From NCBI GenBank assembly GCA_009746045.1, contig RPFO01000225.1:1043090-1107089 (forward strand): a DNA stretch of 64,000 bases, written 5' to 3'. Both the position numbers and the translations under genes were made by a program. Positions 59,506 to 64,000 of the stretch are shown piece by piece. The number at the start of each line of letters is the position of its first letter. Position 1 is the stretch's first letter. The stretch is from Mesostigma viride (taxonomy: Eukaryota > Streptophyta > Mesostigmatophyceae > Mesostigmatales > Mesostigmataceae). The notes beneath the pieces are model-generated. The model worked only from the letters and a program-made list of their open reading frames with translations, searched no databases and was not told the DNA's origin.

Positions 59506-60166
59506 TTCATCATCTCCCCTTCATCTCCCCTGAGGATAAGCAGCGGTTCCTCTCTCGTCGCAAGCGGTTGCACGACCTCACCTGGACGCTGGATGACGAC
59601 CTAACCCCCGCTCAGCAACAGCAGCGACGCGACCTGTGGCCGGAATACCTCCGCCATAAGCAGGACCCCCAGAAGCCCAAGGTGTACTGGAGGGGCGGGG
59701 ACCTGATGATCAACCACAAGATGTGGACGCCCCCAGCGGGCTAGAATAGCAATAGCCCTAGCTTGTAACCATTGGAGTCACTGTCGCTAAGGCAGCCATG
59801 CCTAGAATGTTTGCCTAGCTGTGCCAACAAACCTAGTCACGTGCCGCCAACGCACGGTACACAACCAGCCATAGCCTTAGCCTAGTTCTAGTACAGCCAT
59901 GCTACGCCCTGGCTATGTTCAGATTACTTGCCCACGCTCCTTGCTATGACATGCTCACATGGGTCTTATTGCACCCACAGTTTGCCGGATCGTTAGCCTG
60001 TCCTTTTAGCTAGCCGCGCCCGATTGCAGCTGTGGCATGCCTTTGGCATGAAGGAGACTGGGGGTCTCTGCCCTTTCTCCTGTAGTGCACACACAGGGAT
60101 TAAAAGCACTTCGGTGCTCCGTGACTCCCCAACGGGAGCACGAGTTTAATTAATTAATTAATTAAT
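59506..60166 (+). mobile_element. 5'-truncated retroelement with ORF1-type C-terminal domain, 11-bp target-site duplication
   Basis: Flanked by TAATTGAAGGC (59495-59505 and 60167-60177). The coding part (to TAG at 59742) reads EDKQRFLSRRKRLHDL, then TLDDDLTPAQQQQRRDLWPE and VYWRG, HKMWTPP. It is followed by a 3' UTR, the hairpin GTGCTCC...GGGAGCAC (60114-60141) and a TTAATTAA tail. Thus in this element the ORF1-type domain lies next to the 3' end, not upstream of RT. Confidence 0.85.
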
Positions 60167-60279
60167 TAATTGAAGGCACTACCATAACGCTGTGCGCTAA
60201 TATCATTTCAAGTGCTGTAATGTCTAAGCTATCCCATGCATAATCGATTGCCCCCATCTAGACAACTAGCTTGAGTGCT

Positions 60280-60765
60280 CTATCCCGGGGGAGCCCAGGG
60301 GGGCTTCCACAGTTTCTTGTTGACATTAAAGGTCCCCGAACCGCCAGTATACAATTGGGGCTTCTCGGGGTTGGTCTTTGTGGCGGATGTAGTCGGGCCA
60401 CTGATCGCGGCGTTGCTGCTGCTGGGCTGGCTTCACTGGTCGTCGTCAAGCTTGCGACCAGGAGGAGGTGTTCACCAGCTTCTTGTGGCGAGAGAGGTAC
60501 CGAACTCGGGCTGTGATGTCGCTGAAGGTGAGGACCGTGCTGGAGGGGGCCCAGCCCGTTGGCCCGTGGATGGGGCTGGGCGGTAGGCGCCCTGCAGTGT
60601 CGCACCTGGCAGCGCCATGCACGCCAAGAGTTTATTCTTCAGCTCGTCGAGAAGAGAGTCTGGGGTCTCCTCCGGCTGCATGTCCAAGCGCCTGAAGATG
60701 ACCTGGCAGCGGCGACGGTGGCGGTCAGCGGACTCGCGGCGCGTGTCTTCCAGCATGGTCATTTA
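60280..60765 (-). pseudogene. ORF1-type RRM plus C-terminal domain fragment
   Basis: The minus strand reads CQVIFRRLDMQPEETPDSLL (RRM start), TVLTFSDITARVRYLSRHKK, then after a stop QQQQRRDQWPDYIRHK, VYWR and KKLWKPPW, ending at TAG 60280-60282. Stops and a frame change mark it as dead. It is a more divergent subfamily than the copies at 547 and 63241. Confidence 0.65.
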
Positions 60766-60780
60766 ATCGGCGCCACAAAT

Positions 60781-61275
60781 TAATTTGCAACCAAGGGGCC
60801 AAATCATGCAGATGTCATGTGATTGAAAATGGAGTCGGCAACATGGTTTGGATGCAGATTTGTCTCACTACTTGCATGGCAATTTATTCCAATTCCATGG
60901 GCTACATAGGCTCATGTTCCAAACAGCTGCACGTATACGTACATCTGGATAGTCCTTCCACGGCGTTGGAATTGGCCATGCGTCCAGGAATAGTTGTCTC
61001 ACTTTAATTAATTAATTAATATACACCGGTGACTGCGTCGATCACGTGAGCATAAGTCTCAGTGGGAGGGGAACATGATGGGATGGAATGGATTATGCTA
61101 GCTTATCAAGCTATCTAGTTCCTAGTTATACAACAGGGTTGTGGGCACCACGGCCCGAATCGCTATGAATGCCAAACCGGAGCGGAAACATGTGGAGCCC
61201 CGGCCCACAGACTTGGGGGTGGTCTCCTTCATGACTACTTGCCATCTATCCTTGCGAACCATGCATGCATCTGCC
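60781..61275. other. Spacer with a TTAATTAATTAATTAA tract
   Basis: No gene seen. The tract at about 61003-61020 may be the tail of another retroelement copy whose body is not recognised. Confidence 0.35.
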
Positions 61276-61922
61276 TCCATTAAATTAAATTAAAATTAAA
61301 TTGGAACATATATCTCCGTTGGGAGTACAGGTAGCCCATGTCCCTCAGAGAAGGGGCATATGGCTTTAAATACTTTCTGGCCATGGGCTACTTCCTGCAA
61401 GGGTATAGGGTGTAAACTACACCTGCTCTGGGTCAGCTAGTGCACAAAGTGCACCTGCATGCGCATGCACCACTATGTATTCCAGCATGCAGCTAAGGTG
61501 CGGACATAGGGTGGAAGATCATCATGGCTAAACAATGGCTAGGGCATGCCATCTCAGCAGAAAGTAGCTCTCTGCATAAGCGAAGCAAGGGCTAAATTCT
61601 TAATGCATCATCCGTGGGGAGTCCCGTCATAGGCCGGCGCACATCATACGGCGCGTAGGCGTGGGCCACGTGCTATATAAAGCTAAGCCTCAGTGACTAG
61701 TCTACACTACTGCTATAGATCAGATTCTCTAAGAGCTCTGGTTTTGCTGGGGTGTCGGTCACTGAGGGGGCGCCTGCCACCTCTGACAGTGGGGCTTGTG
61801 GTCGACGTGCGGAGGTGGCCTACGCTGGCCCTAGCTAGGCCACTGAGCGCGCGGGCGCAACAAGCAATCACTAGCCAGCGCAATGGCGGGTTGGGGTCAG
61901 GAGTCGTTGGCGGGATCCGGGG

Positions 61923-62282
61923 ATGCACATCAACGAGAAGAAGGTGCGGGCTGCAGGCAAGGGCGTGGAGAGGAGTGCGCGCAGCTTGGCAAACCGAGGC
62001 AAGCGGGTGGTGAGGTTGGTGGACTCCACCGCGGCGTTGGGCTGCTTGGCTAAGGGGCGGTCCTCATCCCACAAGCTCAACAAGCAGTGTCGCCGCTTGT
62101 GGCAGCGCGCTGACCCTCGCCACTGGGAGTCGTTCCCAGTGGGTGTGGACGCCGAGTGCACTTCAACCAGCCGATATGGCGTTTCTCGCGGCCAATCCAT
62201 GGCGACTTTCTTGGCAGGCTGGGTGCGCGACCTGACCGCGGAAGGCATCCATCCTAACCCAGGCCCCCCTGCGGCCTGTTAG
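61923..62282 (+). pseudogene. RNase H-like segment of a DIRS-type polyprotein
   Basis: Reads MHINEKKVRAAGKGV and VDSTAALGCLAKGRSSSHKL: the IN-x-KE and (D/N)(N/S)TAALGAL-KGRSSS motifs of the RNase H domain in DIRS-type RT-RNase H proteins. The reading ends with HPNPGPPAAC at 62282. No upstream RT. Confidence 0.7.
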
Positions 62283-62299
62283 CTACCTTAATTCCATGG

Positions 62300-63185
62300 C
62301 CAGAGAGGAAAGTAAAGCCGGCTACCTTGCTGGCCTACCGTCGTGGTCTTGATTCCCTCTTGACTTGGTGGGAGGCTGGTGGGCGGGCGGACAGGTCCTC
62401 GTCACGAGCTGACACCCTTGAGGAGACATTTTGTGCGTATGTCGCCTGGGCTCATTTTCGGGGATACAGCTGCCAGACGTGTGTCCATGCCTTAAATGGG
62501 GTTGCAACTTTATTATCCCGGTAAGGTGAAGCGGTGGGACTTGGCCCGTGGCGTCCTCGCTGGGTGGAAAACACTTGTGCCCCCCCGTGCCCCTCCTCCC
62601 ATTCCATGGGAGGCGGCGTTTGCACTTGCCAGCACGATGGTCATGCAAGGTCAGCGCCTTGCGGGCCTGCTGGTGGTCATCATGTTCCGCCATTTCCTGC
62701 GAATCTCGGAGGCGCTGAACCTCCGTGTTGGCCATGTGCGCCTCCAGCCTGATGTTCGGCTTGGGCCGGCTCAACGGGGCGCCCTTCTTTTGAGGTCTAC
62801 CAAGACCTCTAAGGGCAAGACTCAGTCAGTGGTGGTAGAAGATGTGATGTCTGAAACCATCCTCCGTCAAGTGCTGCATCGGGGGTAAGCGCGCTTGGGA
62901 GGCCGTGTTTCCTTTCACCTACCCACAATTCAGGCGCATTTGGCAGGATGCGACTCAGGCCTTGGGGGGACCTCGCCCAGATTTTCACCATCATTCACGG
63001 GCTGCGGCATGGGGGTGCCACTCATGATTTCCTCGAGGGTCGCAGCATGGGGGACATCCAGGGCCGGGGGCGCTGGCTTAGCAGCTCCACGGTTGCCCAT
63101 TATGTGGGCTTGCACCGCAGTTTGGAGGTGGAGTTTCCTGAGGTTCTTCTTCGGGCCATGGCCGCCTGCACTTCGACCAGCAGGC
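62300..63185 (+). pseudogene. Tyrosine recombinase of the DIRS-like element
   Basis: All catalytic positions are visible: Arg in MFRHFLRISEALNLRVGHV, H-x2-R in HGLRHGGATHDF, Trp in GRGRW and the nucleophile Tyr in SSSTVAHYV. Frame changes near 62510, 62885 and 62990 break the reading. Its N-terminal part (GLDSLLTWWEAG, TLEETFCAYVAWAHFRGYS) fits a SAM-like core-binding domain. It would insert circular DNA copies of the element. Confidence 0.8.
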
Positions 63186-63579
63186 AGGTGAGACCTCCAC
63201 GAGCCTTCTTGCGGCATTTAAGCGCGACATTTTTGCCCCCATGCTACTCACTGGTGAGCTGGACATGTCGGCTGTCCGCCTCTACCGCGCGCGGGGGAAG
63301 GCTGGCCCGGCACCCGTGCTCCTCACCTTTAAGTACATGGCGGACAAGCTGTCGTTCCTTAAATGCCGCAAGAAGCTCTCGAGGACTCGCTTCACGCTGG
63401 ACGACGACTTGACCCTGGCCCAGCAACAGCGGCGACGCGAGCTATGGCCGACCTACCTCCAGCTCCGGCAAAGCGCAGGGGGGAAGCCGGTATACTGGAG
63501 GGGGGCGGTCATCCACGTTGACCACAAGCCCTGGCAGCCCCCTCCTGCCACCTCAGCAGTAGGGAATTCATACCAGTAG
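63186..63579 (+). CDS. ORF1-type tail fused behind the recombinase
   Basis: An open frame ending at 63579 reads LLAAFKRDIF..MLLTGELDMSAVRLYRARGKAGPAP, then VLLTFK, LSFLKCRKKL, FTLDDDLTLAQQQRRRELW and VYWRGAVIHVDHKPWQ. It corresponds part for part with the ORF1 remnants at 2756-2880 and 547-830 and is intact over this stretch. It could be expressed as a short protein (ATG 63241) or be only the terminal piece of a gag-like gene. Confidence 0.6.
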
Positions 63580-64000
63580 TGTAGATTAGTCAGGCTTAGC
63601 CTAGCATGTGGCCCACGCGCATATGTGCGCCCATAATGGCCCCCATGGATGTTGCCTACAGAATTTAGCCAAGCCATGCCTATAACGGGACCCCCATGGA
63701 TGTTGCATTAAGAATTTCGCCATGCTATGCCATGCAGAGAGATGCTCTCTGTAGAGAAGCCATGCCATAGTAGCTCTTGTATAGCCATGATGATCTTCCC
63801 CCACATGCCACGCTCCCCCTTAGCTGGGCATAGCGCGATACATCATGAGGGTGCAGGTGCCTTAATTAATTATCAACATCGCTCCGTTGGGAGTCAATGT
63901 AGCGCATATCCCTGAGAAGGGGCATATGGCTTTTAATACATCCTAGGCTACTTCATGCAAGGGTGGGAATGTAAGCTACCCTTGCTCTAGGTGCACCAGG

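Larger units (their letters stand above)
61280..64000 (+). mobile_element. DIRS-like tyrosine-recombinase retroelement with long inverted terminal repeats
   Basis: The left arm (about 61500-61845) is the inverse of the right arm (about 63480-63860): shared blocks include ggaagatcatcatggct, gctaaattcttaatgca, gtgggccacatgcta, ctaagcct and ctacactact. Between them lie an RNase H remnant, a tyrosine recombinase and a short ORF1-type tail. This layout (RNase H, YR, inverted repeats) is that of DIRS-type retrotransposons; the reverse transcriptase itself is absent, so the copy is internally deleted. The right end runs out of the window and seems to abut another copy in the opposite orientation (ctccgttgggag at 63882). 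Confidence 0.75.

Overview
This is eukaryotic nuclear DNA, most likely from a green-lineage (Viridiplantae) alga. Four protein-coding genes are broken by many GT-AG introns with C-rich 3' splice sites. Three of them read as plant-type proteins: a UDP-arabinose/UDP-xylose 4-epimerase, a fatty-acid amide hydrolase and a DUF707 protein. A short CCCTAAA-type telomeric motif also lies in an intron. No operon, Shine-Dalgarno site or other prokaryotic feature is visible. The species cannot be named from this window.

Layout. Positions 1-5400 are repeats: an L1-type ORF1 pseudogene on the minus strand split by a 1.9 kb TTAA-flanked DNA transposon, two copies of a tRNA-related SINE and a retroelement 3' end. 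A UBX-domain gene (minus, 5684-6796) is followed head-to-head by the epimerase gene (plus, six exons, 8428-12016). Positions 11.5-21.3 kb are a second transposon cluster: two 145-152 bp retroposons, a 5.7 kb element with perfect 14-bp terminal inverted repeats, two more SINEs, a 5'-truncated LINE with reverse transcriptase, and a second TTAA element. A gene with two UBZ4-type zinc fingers lies at 22876-26137 (minus). The amide hydrolase fills 28518-46086 (minus); 20 exons join in frame to 643 codons, and its introns hold large tandem arrays. About 0.9 kb upstream, head-to-head, starts the DUF707 gene (plus, 46992-57737, 11 exons, 503 codons). From 58.2 kb to the end the window is retroelements again: RT and ORF1 fragments and a tyrosine-recombinase (DIRS-like) element with long inverted repeats.

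The genes do not form one pathway. The epimerase (nucleotide sugars for wall or matrix glycans) and DUF707 (an N-anchored protein of a plant family suspected to be glycosyltransferase-like) could both serve glycan synthesis; that link is inference. The UBX and UBZ proteins are ubiquitin/Cdc48-related by domain. The most unusual content is the repeat biology: retroelement families that share one terminal hairpin plus TTAA-rich tail, a DIRS-like element carrying an ORF1 tail, target-site duplications that date insertions precisely, and tandem repeats that duplicate a splice donor. All exon coordinates come from reading splice sites and frame by eye and have no transcript support.
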